The notes below the pieces were generated by a model that was not told the origin of the DNA, did no database searches, and saw only the letters and a list, made by a program, of their open reading frames with translations. Positions 7,574 to 18,032 of a DNA stretch of 64,000 nucleotides are shown piece by piece (position 1 is the stretch's first letter; each line of letters opens with the position of its first letter). A program made the position numbers and the translations under genes. The DNA is from Cupriavidus basilensis (lineage in GTDB: Bacteria; Pseudomonadota; Gammaproteobacteria; Burkholderiales; Burkholderiaceae): the NCBI RefSeq assembly GCF_000876015.1, contig NZ_BBQM01000003.1:84541-148540 (forward strand). Direction: 5' to 3'.

Positions 7574-9274
7574 TCAGTCATTGGCGTAGATGTCGAGGTC
7601 CTTGGTTTCCCGCACGAACAGGGAGCCGAGGACCAGCGTCACGCCGGCGATGATGATCGGGTACCAGAGGCCGTAGTAGATGTTGCCGTTCTGCGCCACC
7701 AGCGCGAAGGAGATAGTGGGCAGCAGGCCGCCGAACCAGCCGTTGCCGATGTGATACGGCAGCGACATCGAGGTGTAGCGGATGCGGGTCGGGAACATCT
7801 CCACCAGCATGGCGGCGATCGGGCCGTACACCATCGTCACGTAGATGACAAGGATGACGAGGACCACCAGCACCATGATGGTGTTCATCTGCGCCGGGTC
7901 GGCCTTGGTCGGATAACCGGCCGAGGCCATCGAGCCGCCCACTTCCTTCTTGAATGCGGCGATCTGCTTCTTGCTGGCGTCGTCGAAGCTGTGGCCGGCC
8001 GTATCCAGCGAAGCGTTGAAGGCGTCGATCTGCTTGTCGCCGATCTTCACCGAGGCTACCGTGCCGGCCGGGGCTTCCACCACTTCATAGCTGGCGGAGG
8101 CTTGCGCCAGGGTCCGCTTGACGATGTCGCAGGAACTGCGGAAATCGATCTCGCGGGCAATCGGGCTGCCCTGGAACGAGCACTGCTTGGGATCGGCGGT
8201 GACGACGATCTGCGCGGTCTGCTGCGCGCGTTCCAGCGCCGGGTTGGCGTAGTGGGTGAGCGCCTTGAACAGCGGGAAGTAGGTCAGCATCGCCAGCGCG
8301 CAGCCGGCCATGATGATCCACTTGCGGCCGATCTTGTCGGACAGCGAGCCGAAGAAGATGAAGAACGGCGTGCCGATCACCAGCGCGCCCGCGATCAGCA
8401 GGTTGGCGGTGGTGGCGTCGACCTTGAGCACCTGGGTCAGGAAGAACAGCGAGTAGAACTGGCCGGTGTACCAGACCACGGCCTGGCCGGCGGTCAGGCC
8501 CACCAGCGCCAGGATCACGATCTTCAGGTTGCGCCATTGGGCGAACGCTTCGGTCAGCGGCGCCTTGGAGGTCTTGCCTTCGGCCTTCATCTTCTGGAAC
8601 GCCGGCGATTCGTTCATCGACAGGCGGATGTAGACCGATACCGCGAGCAGCAGGATCGAGACCAGGAACGGAATGCGCCAGCCCCAGTCGTCGAAGGCCG
8701 CGCCGGTCAGGTTGCGGCACAGCAGGATCACGATCAGCGACAGGAACAGGCCGAGCGTGGCGGTGGTCTGGATCCATGCCGTGTAGGCGCCGCGCTTGCC
8801 GTGCGGGGCATGCTCGGCCACGTAGGTGGCCGCGCCGCCGTACTCGCCGCCGAGCGCCAGGCCCTGCAGCATGCGCAGCGCGATCAGGATGATCGGCGCC
8901 GCCCACCCGATCGTGTTGAAGCCCGGCAGCAGGCCCACGATGAAGGTCGACGAACCCATGATCAGGATGGTCACGAGGAAGGTGTACTTGCGCCCGATCA
9001 TGTCGCCGAGGCGGCCGAACACCAGCGCGCCGAACGGCCGCACGATGAAGCCGGCGGCGAAGGCCAGCAGCGCGAAGATGAACGCCGCGGTGGGGTCCAG
9101 CCCGGCAAAGAACTGCTTGGCGATGATGGCCGCCAGCGAACCGTAGAGATAAAAGTCGTACCACTCGAATACCGTGCCGAGAGAGGAGGCGAAAATCACC
9201 TTCTTCTCTTCGGCGGTCATTGACGAACCCTGGGCGCTGCCGCCGGGCATCGCTACGTTCTGCGCGTTAGCCAT
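7574..9274 (-). CDS. MFS transporter, metabolite:H+ symporter (MHS) type
   Basis: A 566-residue inner-membrane transporter. SSLGTVFEWYDFYLYG is the first-helix signature of the MHS group (ProP, KgtP, ShiA); GRLGDMIGRKYTF is the loop 2-3 motif, repeated in the second half as GSLSDKIGRKW. A soluble insert of roughly 110 residues with two cysteines separates the late helices. The start at 9274 has a GGAGGAG site 4-5 bases upstream. Substrate, probably an organic acid or betaine-like compound, cannot be told. It is transcribed alone and has its own terminator. Confidence 0.88.
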   Translation of the reverse strand: MANAQNVAMPGGSAQGSSMTAEEKKVIFASSLGTVFEWYDFYLYGSLAAIIAKQFFAGLDPTAAFIFALLAFAAGFIVRPFGALVFGRLGDMIGRKYTFLVTILIMGSSTFIVGLLPGFNTIGWAAPIILIALRMLQGLALGGEYGGAATYVAEHAPHGKRGAYTAWIQTTATLGLFLSLIVILLCRNLTGAAFDDWGWRIPFLVSILLLAVSVYIRLSMNESPAFQKMKAEGKTSKAPLTEAFAQWRNLKIVILALVGLTAGQAVVWYTGQFYSLFFLTQVLKVDATTANLLIAGALVIGTPFFIFFGSLSDKIGRKWIIMAGCALAMLTYFPLFKALTHYANPALERAQQTAQIVVTADPKQCSFQGSPIAREIDFRSSCDIVKRTLAQASASYEVVEAPAGTVASVKIGDKQIDAFNASLDTAGHSFDDASKKQIAAFKKEVGGSMASAGYPTKADPAQMNTIMVLVVLVILVIYVTMVYGPIAAMLVEMFPTRIRYTSMSLPYHIGNGWFGGLLPTISFALVAQNGNIYYGLWYPIIIAGVTLVLGSLFVRETKDLDIYAND

Positions 9275-9439
9275 TGTCTCCTCCGTTTTGAGATCGGAAT
9301 CGTTCGGGTGGGCAGCGGGCACGCGTGGCGCGGACACAGCACAGCCACCGAAGTTCAATGGATTGTGGGAGGCGAAACTTACTGCGTTCTGACAATTTCC
9401 GCCCCGTTCGCCACTAAACGCTCGGGGTATACGCTAGGC

Positions 9440-9469
9440 AAAAAAACGCGCCGCGATTGCTGCGGCGCG
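9440..9469 (-). terminator. Terminator of the tctDE-like/DUF4212 operon
   Basis: CGCGCCGC (9447-9454) pairs with GCGGCGCG (9462-9469); on the minus strand seven T follow. It lies after the leftward operon that starts with the response regulator. Confidence 0.85.
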
Positions 9470-9531
9470 ATGCCTTGCGGCCTTGTCGGCGGGCCGCTTC
9501 CGCACTGGGCGCGGCGGTAGCGGTTTTCCTG

Positions 9532-9912
9532 CTATGCAGCATCCTGGCCGCGATGGCGGGGCGTGGTCGATGTGGTGGTTCCGTCATCGCTTTCGTCGGC
9601 CGTCAGGTTCATGCGCCATGCGTAGAGCGCCGCCATCAGCACGTAGACCACCAGCGCGCCCTGCGCGCCGACCCAGAACGAAAACGGCCAGCCGAAGAAG
9701 TCGAAGCGCAGCTCGCGCGCGAACCAGGCGACCACGAACGTGACCACGAACCAGATCGTCAGCAGCACGGCGATCCAGCGCAGGTTGTGGCGCCATGCGC
9801 GGCGCGCGGCCGGGGAGGGCTGGCCGGCCGGCATGGGCGGCGTAGGCTGAACAGGCGAGATGGGCGGAACGTGCGCCGCAGGCTCGACGGGCGACTGGCC
9901 GGTATCGCTCAT
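9532..9912 (-). CDS. DUF4212 protein (sodium:solute symporter small-subunit type)
   Basis: A 126-residue protein with a Pro-rich cytoplasmic N-terminus and two membrane helices (WIAVLLTIWFVVTFVVAWFA and GAQGALVVYVLMAALYA) around the family motif RFDFFGWPFSFW. DUF4212 proteins normally precede the gene for a large sodium:solute symporter subunit. Here the upstream gene is a histidine kinase, overlapped in ATGA, and the operon ends in a terminator with no large subunit. It may therefore act with the sensor kinase or with a symporter encoded elsewhere. Confidence 0.82.
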   Translation of the reverse strand: MSDTGQSPVEPAAHVPPISPVQPTPPMPAGQPSPAARRAWRHNLRWIAVLLTIWFVVTFVVAWFARELRFDFFGWPFSFWVGAQGALVVYVLMAALYAWRMNLTADESDDGTTTSTTPRHRGQDAA

Positions 9913-11474
9913 GCGGCATCCCCGGCGACGGGCCGGCGCAGCGTGACGCGGAAGCACGCCCCGGCCAGGCGCGGCTCGGTCTGGTAGACGTTGTCGACGA
10001 TGGCGACGTCGCCGCCGTGCTGCTGCACGATCTCGCGCACGATGGCCAGACCCAGGCCGCTGCCCTGGGTCTGCGTGCCCAGCACGCGGTAGAAGCGCTC
10101 CATCACGCGTTCGCGCTCGGCCACCGGGATGCCGGGGCCGGTGTCTTCCACCTCGAGGTAGGCGAACGGCTCGAACGCGTCGGCGCGCACGCGCACGGTG
10201 GCGTGGCCGCCGGCGGGCGTGTAGCGGATCGCGTTGTCGATCAGGTTGTTGAGCATCTCGGTGAGCATCAGGCGGTTGCCCTGCACCATGACGGGATGAT
10301 CGTCGGCGTCGACGCCGAGATCGATACGGCGCGCCCACGCCTGCGGCAGCCAGTCCTTGACCACCTCGCGCGCGAGCGCGCCCAGGTCCAGCGGCGCCAT
10401 GCTGCCGGCGCCGGCGAGGTTCTCCATGCGCGCCAGCGACAGCAGCTGCGTGACCAGGTGGGCGGTGCGCTCGGAGCTGCCGGCGATCTGCGCCAGCGAC
10501 TTGCGCAATTCCTCCGGCGTCTGCTCGCGCTGCGCCAGCTCGGCCTGCATGCGCAGGCCGGCCAGCGGCGTCTTCATCTGGTGCGCGGCATCGGCGATGA
10601 AGCGCTTCTGCGTCTGCACCGACATGTCCAGGCGCGCGAGCAGGTCGTTGAAGGACGCCACCAGCGGCGTGATCTCCTGCGGCGCGGCGTGCTCGTCGAT
10701 GGGGCTGGTGTCGCCGGGGTTGCGCGCGCGGATGCGCTGCTGGATCGCGTTCAGCGGCGCCAGCCCGCGCGTGAGGCCGAACCACACCAGCACCACCGCC
10801 AGCGGCAGGATCACGAACTGCGGCAGGATCACGCCCTTGATGATCTCGTTGGCCAGGCGCGCGCGCTTGTCCAGCGTTTCGCCGACCTGCACCAGCACCG
10901 GCTGGGTGTCGCTGCCGTGCTTGAGGTCGACGTAGGTATAGGCCACGCGCACGTCGTTGCCGGCCACGCGGTCGTCGCGCAGCGACACCAGCCCGGCGTG
11001 GCCGCGGTCTTCCTCGCTGGGCAGCGGCAGGTCGTTGTCGCCGGCGACGAACTCGCCGTGCGTGCCGACCACCTGGTAGTAGATGTTGTCGCTCTCGTCG
11101 GCGCGCAGGATCTCGCGCGCGGATAGCGGCAGCTGCAGCGTGACGCGCCCGTTGACCTCGCGCACCTGCTGCGAGAGCACGATGGCGCTGGCCTCCAGCG
11201 AGCGGTCGAACGGCCCGTTGGCGATCGACTTGGCCACCAGGTAGGTCACGGCGATGCTCATCGGCCAGAGCAGCAGCAGCGGCGCCAGCATCCAGTCCAG
11301 GATCTCGCCGAACAGCGAGCGCGGCGACGGGTGGCCGGCGCTGTCCTCCAGATGGGGCAGCGCCTCGGCCAGCGCTTCGTCGCCAGGACTGGCATCGGGC
11401 GCGGCGGAGTCGGGAGGCGGCGTGGCGGGCCGGGCGGCCCGCGCGCGCCGCCGGGGCAGTCGCAGCAGGCTCAT
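9909..11474 (-). CDS. TctE-like sensor histidine kinase
   Basis: The 521-residue membrane kinase has a proline/alanine-rich N-terminus, helix 1 at about residues 61-83, a periplasmic 2CSK-type sensor region to about 210, helix 2 at about 213-233, and a HAMP-like linker. The phospho-acceptor His298 is in FIADAAHQMKTPL, and the ATPase has MLNNLIDNAIRYTP, EDTGPGIP and GSGLGLAIV. It resembles TctE-type kinases, which often sense tricarboxylates or related acids. It lies 85 bp downstream of its response regulator. Confidence 0.9.
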   Translation of the reverse strand: MSLLRLPRRRARAARPATPPPDSAAPDASPGDEALAEALPHLEDSAGHPSPRSLFGEILDWMLAPLLLLWPMSIAVTYLVAKSIANGPFDRSLEASAIVLSQQVREVNGRVTLQLPLSAREILRADESDNIYYQVVGTHGEFVAGDNDLPLPSEEDRGHAGLVSLRDDRVAGNDVRVAYTYVDLKHGSDTQPVLVQVGETLDKRARLANEIIKGVILPQFVILPLAVVLVWFGLTRGLAPLNAIQQRIRARNPGDTSPIDEHAAPQEITPLVASFNDLLARLDMSVQTQKRFIADAAHQMKTPLAGLRMQAELAQREQTPEELRKSLAQIAGSSERTAHLVTQLLSLARMENLAGAGSMAPLDLGALAREVVKDWLPQAWARRIDLGVDADDHPVMVQGNRLMLTEMLNNLIDNAIRYTPAGGHATVRVRADAFEPFAYLEVEDTGPGIPVAERERVMERFYRVLGTQTQGSGLGLAIVREIVQQHGGDVAIVDNVYQTEPRLAGACFRVTLRRPVAGDAA

Positions 11475-11559
11475 GGGGAAGGGTTCGGGTGGTCCGTGGC
11501 GGGGAGGCCGGAAGAACGACGCGGGGCGGGCGGCAGGATGGGCGAGGTCTCCCGGCCGG

Positions 11560-12246
11560 CTAGCCGTGCACCGCGGCGGCCTGGTATTTCTCCAGGCAAT
11601 AGCCCAGGCCGCGCACCGTGGCGATGCGGATGCCGCCCACCTCGATCTTCTTGCGCAGCCGGTGCACGTAGACTTCGATGGCGTTGTTGCTGACTTCCTC
11701 GCCCCATTCGCACAGGTGGTCCACCAGTTGTTCCTTCGAGACCAGCCGCCCGGTGCGGGTCAGCAGGATTTCCAGCAGGCCCACCTCGCGCGCGGAGAGG
11801 TCCAGCATCTCTTCGTTCAGGTAGGCGATGCGGCCGACCTGGTCGAAGGCCAGCGGGCCGTGGTGCGTCAGCGTGGCGCCGCCGCCGGCGCCGCGCCGCA
11901 CCAGCGCGCGCACGCGCGCTTCCAGCTCGGACAGCGCGAACGGCTTGGCCATGTAGTCGTCGGCGCCGAGGTCCAGCCCCTTGACGCGCTCGTCCACGCC
12001 GTCGGCGGCGGTCAGGATCAGCACCGGCAGCATGGCGCCGCGCGCGCGCAGGCGCTTGAGCACCTCCAGGCCGGGCAGGCGCGGCAGGCCGAGATCGAGG
12101 ATGAGCAGGTCGAAGGTCTGGGTGGACAGCGCCGAATCGGCCTCCATCCCGCTGGCCACGTGGTCGACGGCATAGCCGGAGTGGCGCAGGGAGCGCGTCA
12201 GGCCGTCGGCCAGCACGTCGTCATCTTCAGCGATCAGAATACGCAT
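11560..12246 (-). CDS. OmpR-family response regulator, TctD-like
   Basis: A 228-residue regulator with the receiver acidic pocket (EDDD near residue 7), phospho-acceptor Asp near 51 (LLILDLGLP), the Lys of YMAKPF near 101, and an OmpR/PhoB winged-helix C-terminus ([12 protein letters not shown] and VRGLGYCLE). The start at 12246 gives the normal MRILIAEDD opening. It is the first gene of a leftward operon with its kinase and DUF4212, and is divergent from recA. Confidence 0.92.
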   Translation of the reverse strand: MRILIAEDDDVLADGLTRSLRHSGYAVDHVASGMEADSALSTQTFDLLILDLGLPRLPGLEVLKRLRARGAMLPVLILTAADGVDERVKGLDLGADDYMAKPFALSELEARVRALVRRGAGGGATLTHHGPLAFDQVGRIAYLNEEMLDLSAREVGLLEILLTRTGRLVSKEQLVDHLCEWGEEVSNNAIEVYVHRLRKKIEVGGIRIATVRGLGYCLEKYQAAAVHG

Positions 12247-12326
12247 GGTTGTCTCCACCCAGGCTCGGCTTTGTCGCCCCTTTGCCACCGGGTGTCGCCG
12301 GCGGTGCGGGCAGGGCTTGCCAAGCA

Positions 12327-12346
12327 TACTGTTTTTTTATACAGTA
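12327..12346 (+). promoter_or_regulatory. LexA (SOS) box upstream of recA
   Basis: TACTGT-N8-ACAGTA is a perfect dyad of the CTGT-N8-ACAG type bound by LexA. It lies 187 bp before the recA start in the 286-bp gap shared with the divergent response regulator. Damage-inducible control of recA is expected. No obvious second box was seen. Confidence 0.88.
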
Positions 12347-12532
12347 CCCGCTTGTTCCGGTCGCATTGTGCGCGGCCGGCATTTACCGGATTTTTCCGCC
12401 GCCTCTCATGCTGCGCGCCGATGCCACGGGCGGGTCGCGTACCGGGGCGGGCGGCGGAGCGGGCGCAAGCCCGCAAAAGCAGGCAGCGCGCCACATGCGG
12501 CCTATTTATACACCATTGACGGAAGGACGACC

Positions 12533-13600
<1,068 letters not shown>

Positions 13601-13990
13601 GCGGGGCCGGGCGGGGCGCGTTGAGGGCATCGGAGGGCCATCGGGGCCGGCTGGAGTTGAGCCTGGCTCCGGTGGTCGGTGGTCCGCCGATTTCGCGGGG
13701 CTTTCTCGTCCGTTTTCTTGCCTGCTGTTTTGTTCGATCTCGCCTGATTTCGCTTGATCCCGGCCGGGGCGGCGCGTGCGTTGGCACGCGCCGCCCCGGT
13801 GTGCATTCCGCGGCCGCAACTCGCCGGTGGCCGCGATTGCTGGCGGTTGCCGGCTGTTGTTTGCCCGCCGTTGTTTGCCGGTTGTTGCTTGTCAGTCGTC
13901 GCTTGCTTGCCGTCGCCGGTTCGGCGCCGCACCAGGCAGCCATATTCCACCGTTGCATTCGCGCCGCTTCCCATCGCGCCGCTTTCTTTC
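13601..13990 (+). other. recA-recX intergenic region with a long hairpin
   Basis: This 390-bp stretch has no convincing gene. It holds a perfect 15-bp stem (13764-13778 with 13785-13799, 6-nt loop) without a T run, which may attenuate readthrough from recA to recX. It also holds a low-complexity tract of GTTGTTTGC-like words at about 13855-13915. Confidence 0.6.
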
Positions 13991-14458
13991 ATGGCCACTC
14001 GTCCTCCCCTTTCGCTGAAGGCCCGCGCGGTCGGCTACCTGTCGCGCCGCGAGCACAGCCGGGCGGAGCTGGCCCGCAAGCTGGCTCCCCATGCGGAATC
14101 GCCCGAGGCGCTCGAGCAATTGCTGGATGCGCTCGAGCGCGAGAACTGGCTGTCCAACGCGCGCTTCGTCGACAGCCTGGTGCACCGCCGCGCCAGCCGC
14201 TACGGCGCGGCCCGGGTCATGCAGGAAGCGCGCACCCACCAGCTTGGCGGCGACCAGTTGGCGGATCTGCAGGAGCGCCTGCGCGATTCCGAACTGGAGC
14301 GCGGCCGCGCGGTCTGGCAGAAGCGCTTCGGCGCGCCGCCGGCCACGCCCGAGGAACGGGCAAAGCAGATCCGCTTCCTGGTGGCCCGCGGCTTCTCCCG
14401 CGCCGTGGTGAGCCAGATCATCAAGGGCGCCGACGAGTGGCTGGACGGTAGCGACTGA
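13991..14458 (+). CDS. recX: Regulatory protein RecX
   Basis: A 155-residue protein with the three-helix repeats of RecX (LKARAVGYLSRREHSRAELARKL, NARFVDSLVHRRASRYG, IRFLVARGFSRAVVSQII). RecX caps RecA filaments and inhibits RecA. It lies 390 bp after recA in the same direction, which fits partial cotranscription controlled by the hairpin between them. Confidence 0.93.
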   Translation: MATRPPLSLKARAVGYLSRREHSRAELARKLAPHAESPEALEQLLDALERENWLSNARFVDSLVHRRASRYGAARVMQEARTHQLGGDQLADLQERLRDSELERGRAVWQKRFGAPPATPEERAKQIRFLVARGFSRAVVSQIIKGADEWLDGSD

Positions 14459-14825
14459 CGCCGCGTGCGGCGTTGTGCGACCGCAGCACGGAGGGTGCCG
14501 CCGCGACGCTGCCATGCACCGGCACGGGGCGCATACCTGCTTTGGCAGTAGGCGTATTCACCGCGCCCGGCATCCGTTCCGCCCGTCGCCCGAGCGCCGC
14601 CCGAGCGCCTTGCGCCGCGCATTCCCGCACCGCAGCAGGCCATCCGCGGGACGACAATCGCCGGCAACGGCACTCCGCACAGTTTGTTCCCGGTCAAACT
14701 TGTGCGGCATGTTAAAATCCTGCGGTTTCCCGGCCCAGCCGTCCTGAGTCGTTCTGAGTCGTGTCTGTTAAGCCGTTCCTGGTCATATCCATTAGCCGCC
14801 TGTTCCCCCGCTCCAGCCTGGTGTT
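14459..14825 (+). promoter_or_regulatory. Intergenic region with a probable promoter for the DUF2889 gene
   Basis: No gene is supported in this 367-bp gap. An extended -10 element (TG-T-TAAAAT) lies at 14710-14718 and could drive the DUF2889 gene; no good -35 is visible. The DNA upstream is GC-rich and without clear structure. Confidence 0.4.
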
Positions 14826-15500
14826 ATGCCGCTTTCCCCGCCCGTCAACCGTTCCCTGCGCCATCGCCGTGCCATCACGGCCGAGGCCTATCTTAGGGAC
14901 GATGGCCTGTGGGACATCGAGGCGCGCCTGACCGACACCAAGCCGCGCGACATTCCGCTGGCCGGCGGCGGCGTGCGCCCGGTCGGCCAGCCGCTGCACG
15001 ACCTGTGGCTGCGCGTCACCATCGACCTGCGCATGAACGTGGTGGACGCCGAGGCGTGCTCCGACTGGGTGCCGTATCCCGGCCAGTGCGACACCATCGG
15101 CCCGGCCTACCGCAAGCTGATCGGCCTGAACCTGATGAAGGGTTTCCGCAAGGCGGTGCGCGAGCGCCTGTCGGGCGTGGCCGGCTGCACCCACCTGACC
15201 GAGCTGGCCGGCGTGCTGCCGACCACCGCGATCCAGGCTTTCGCCGGCGACGTCTTCAACATCCGCGACGCCGGCACCGAAGACACCAATCCCGAACCGC
15301 CTTACCAGTTGCACGGCTGCCATGCCCTGCATTTCGAAGGTGAGGTGGTGCGCCAGTTTTACCCGCGCTGGTATGGTCACCAGCCGAAGCCGAGGATCAG
15401 GGCCGAAGGGTCCCCGATCCCGGCGGCGCAGCCAGCGGAGGCGCTCGCCGCCGCCGACGGCGGCGCCGACTCCCGCAGGCTCACCGGCACCTCCGGCTAA
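14826..15500 (+). CDS. DUF2889 domain protein
   Basis: The 224-residue product has the conserved DUF2889 core: an N-terminal [38 protein letters not shown] and [19 protein letters not shown]. The function is unknown. The last ~40 residues are an Ala/Pro-rich tail outside the domain. The place between recX and sucC is a conserved arrangement in Burkholderiaceae. Confidence 0.85.
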   Translation: MPLSPPVNRSLRHRRAITAEAYLRDDGLWDIEARLTDTKPRDIPLAGGGVRPVGQPLHDLWLRVTIDLRMNVVDAEACSDWVPYPGQCDTIGPAYRKLIGLNLMKGFRKAVRERLSGVAGCTHLTELAGVLPTTAIQAFAGDVFNIRDAGTEDTNPEPPYQLHGCHALHFEGEVVRQFYPRWYGHQPKPRIRAEGSPIPAAQPAEALAAADGGADSRRLTGTSG

Positions 15501-15568
15501 GCCGCACGGCCTGCAAAACGCCGAGATTCCATCTCCACACTTTTACGCCTACCCGAAAGGAAACACGC

Positions 15569-16735
15569 ATGAATATCCATGAGTACCAAGGCAAGGAAAT
15601 CCTGCGCAAATACAATGTGCCGGTTCCGCGCGGCATCCCCGCGTTCTCGGTCGAAGAGGCCCTGAAGGCTGCTGAGCAACTGGGCGGCCCGGTCTGGGTC
15701 GTCAAGGCGCAGATCCACGCGGGCGGTCGCGGCAAGGGCGGCGGCGTGAAGGTGGCCAAGAGCATCGACGAGGTCAAGACCTACGCCACCAACATCCTCG
15801 GCATGACCCTGGTCACGCACCAGACCGGCCCGGAAGGCAAGAAGGTCAACCGCCTGCTGATCGAAGAAGGCGCTGACATCAAGAAGGAACTGTACGTTTC
15901 GCTGGTGGTGGACCGCGTGTCGCAGAAGGTGGCCCTGATGGCCTCCAGCGAAGGCGGCATGGACATCGAGGAAGTCGCTGCCCACACCCCGGAAAAGATC
16001 CACACCCTGATCATCGACCCGGCCACCGGCCTGGCCGACGCCGATGCCGACGACATCGCGCGCAAGATCGGCGTGCCCGACGCGAGCGTGGCGCAAGCCC
16101 GCCAGGCCCTGCAAGGCCTGTACAAGGCGTTCTGGGAAACCGATGCATCGCTGGCCGAAATCAACCCGCTGATCCTGACCGGCGACGGCAAGGTGATCGC
16201 GCTCGACGCCAAGTTCAACTTCGACTCCAACGCCCTGTTCCGCCACCCGGAAATCGTCGCCTACCGCGACCTGGACGAAGAAGACGCCAACGAAATCGAA
16301 GCCTCCAAGTTCGACCTGGCCTACATCTCGCTGGACGGCAACATCGGCTGCCTGGTGAACGGCGCCGGCCTGGCGATGGCCACGATGGACACCATCAAGC
16401 TGTTCGGCGGCGAGCCGGCCAACTTCCTCGACGTGGGCGGCGGCGCCACCACCGAGAAGGTGACCGAAGCCTTCAAGCTGATGCTGAAGAACCCGAACCT
16501 GAAGGCCATCCTGGTCAACATCTTCGGCGGCATCATGCGCTGCGACGTGATCGCCGAAGGCGTGATCGCTGCTTCCAAGGCCGTGTCGCTGTCCGTGCCG
16601 CTGGTCGTGCGCATGAAGGGCACCAACGAAGAGATCGGCAAGAAGATGCTGGCCGACTCGGGCCTGCCCATCATCGCTGCCGACACCATGGAAGAGGCCG
16701 CCCAGAAGGTGGTGGCCGCGGCCGCGGGCAAGTAA
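15569..16735 (+). CDS. sucC: Succinyl-CoA synthetase, beta subunit
   Basis: A 388-residue subunit with an N-terminal ATP-grasp domain ([15 protein letters not shown] start, [14 protein letters not shown]) and the C-terminal ligase-CoA domain ([19 protein letters not shown]). With SucD it interconverts succinyl-CoA and succinate with NTP formation in the TCA cycle. A GAAAGGA site precedes the ATG. sucD follows after 91 bp. Confidence 0.98.
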   Translation: MNIHEYQGKEILRKYNVPVPRGIPAFSVEEALKAAEQLGGPVWVVKAQIHAGGRGKGGGVKVAKSIDEVKTYATNILGMTLVTHQTGPEGKKVNRLLIEEGADIKKELYVSLVVDRVSQKVALMASSEGGMDIEEVAAHTPEKIHTLIIDPATGLADADADDIARKIGVPDASVAQARQALQGLYKAFWETDASLAEINPLILTGDGKVIALDAKFNFDSNALFRHPEIVAYRDLDEEDANEIEASKFDLAYISLDGNIGCLVNGAGLAMATMDTIKLFGGEPANFLDVGGGATTEKVTEAFKLMLKNPNLKAILVNIFGGIMRCDVIAEGVIAASKAVSLSVPLVVRMKGTNEEIGKKMLADSGLPIIAADTMEEAAQKVVAAAAGK

Positions 16736-16826
16736 GCCAAGACGCACGAACGCCAACAAAACGCGAACGCGAGCGGCGCGCCGGGCCTGGCCCCGCGCTG
16801 CTACGAGCCAAGCAAAGGATTACAGC

Positions 16827-17708
16827 ATGTCGATTCTGATCAACAAAGACACCAAGGTCATCACCCAGGGCATCACCGGCAAGACCGGCCAGTTCCACAC
16901 CCGTGGCTGCCGCGACTACGCCAACGGCAAGAACGCCTTCGTGGCGGGCGTGAACCCGAAGAAGGCCGGCGAAGACTTCGAAGGCATTCCCATCTACGCC
17001 AGCGTGAAGGACGCCAAGGACTCCACCGGCGCCACCGTTTCCGTGATCTACGTGCCGCCCGCGGGCGCCGCCGCCGCGATCTGGGAAGCCGTCGACGCCG
17101 ACCTGGACCTGGTGGTCTGCATCACCGAAGGCATCCCCGTGCGCGACATGATGGAGCTCAAGGACAAGATGCGTAAGGGCAACAAGAAGACCTTGCTGCT
17201 CGGACCGAACTGCCCTGGCCTGATCACGCCGGACGAAATCAAGATCGGCATCATGCCGGGCCACATCCACCGCAAGGGCCGCATCGGCGTGGTGTCGCGC
17301 TCGGGCACGCTGACCTATGAAGCCGTGGGCCAGCTGACCGCGCTGGGCCTGGGCCAGTCGTCGGCAGTGGGTATCGGTGGCGACCCCATCAATGGCCTGA
17401 AGCACATCGACATCATGAAGATGTTCAACGACGATCCCGAAACGGACGCCGTGGTCATGATCGGCGAAATCGGCGGTCCGGACGAAGCCAACGCCGCGCA
17501 ATGGATCAAGGACAACATGAAGAAGCCGGTGGTCGGCTTCATCGCTGGCGTGACCGCGCCTCCGGGCAAGCGCATGGGCCACGCCGGCGCGCTGATCTCG
17601 GGCGGTGCCGACACGGCGCAGGCCAAGCTGGAAATCATGGAAGCCTGCGGCATCAAGGTCACCAAGAATCCGTCGGAAATGGGCCGCCTGCTCAAGTCGA
17701 TCCTGTAA
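16827..17708 (+). CDS. sucD: Succinyl-CoA synthetase, alpha subunit
   Basis: The 293-residue subunit has the CoA-binding domain (ITGKTGQFHTRGC, VIYVPP), the phosphohistidine region GGDPINGLKHID and HAGALISGGADTAQAK containing the active-site histidine. It pairs with sucC directly upstream. An inverted repeat (17727-17734 with 17739-17746) follows the stop by 18 bp. Confidence 0.98.
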   Translation: MSILINKDTKVITQGITGKTGQFHTRGCRDYANGKNAFVAGVNPKKAGEDFEGIPIYASVKDAKDSTGATVSVIYVPPAGAAAAIWEAVDADLDLVVCITEGIPVRDMMELKDKMRKGNKKTLLLGPNCPGLITPDEIKIGIMPGHIHRKGRIGVVSRSGTLTYEAVGQLTALGLGQSSAVGIGGDPINGLKHIDIMKMFNDDPETDAVVMIGEIGGPDEANAAQWIKDNMKKPVVGFIAGVTAPPGKRMGHAGALISGGADTAQAKLEIMEACGIKVTKNPSEMGRLLKSIL

Positions 17709-18032
17709 TCGCCGCTGTCTGGTGAATCCCGCCCGCGAGGGCGGGAGAATTACCGGGCCGGCGCGCGGTTGCCCCAGGGCAGCCGCGCCGCCAGCCACCG
17801 ATGCCCCCGCCTTCGTGCGGGGGCGCGTCATTCTGGGACGCCAGGAACCTAGGGTATCTCCCGAGGCGGGCGGGAAGGCGATTGAAACCGAATCGAAAGC
17901 TTGATACGGTAAATCTCATGTCTGAAAAATCAGACATCCGAATTTTGTCGTTGGCTGAACATCGTCGGTTGCGCATCGCCCGTCGCCATGCGGCGTTCGA
18001 ACCATAATTCAAGAAACTCGAGGAGCTTTACC
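17709..18032 (+). other. sucD-terC intergenic region with three hairpins
   Basis: This gap holds three inverted repeats: TCCCGCCC/GGGCGGGA at 17727-17746, GCCCCCGC/GCGGGGGC at 17803-17824, and ATGTCTG/CAGACAT at 17918-17937. The last overlaps the start of a 29-codon frame (17918-18007) that may be chance. I looked for a yybP-ykoY manganese riboswitch, known before some terC-like genes, and could not recognise its conserved core. Confidence 0.5.

Noticed and set aside
7559..9223. 554-codon plus-strand frame over the MFS gene
   Set aside because: It is antisense to a clear transporter and is composed of low-complexity Gly/His/Arg text.
17709..18032. yybP-ykoY manganese riboswitch upstream of terC
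   Set aside because: I could not find the conserved core elements; only simple hairpins are visible.
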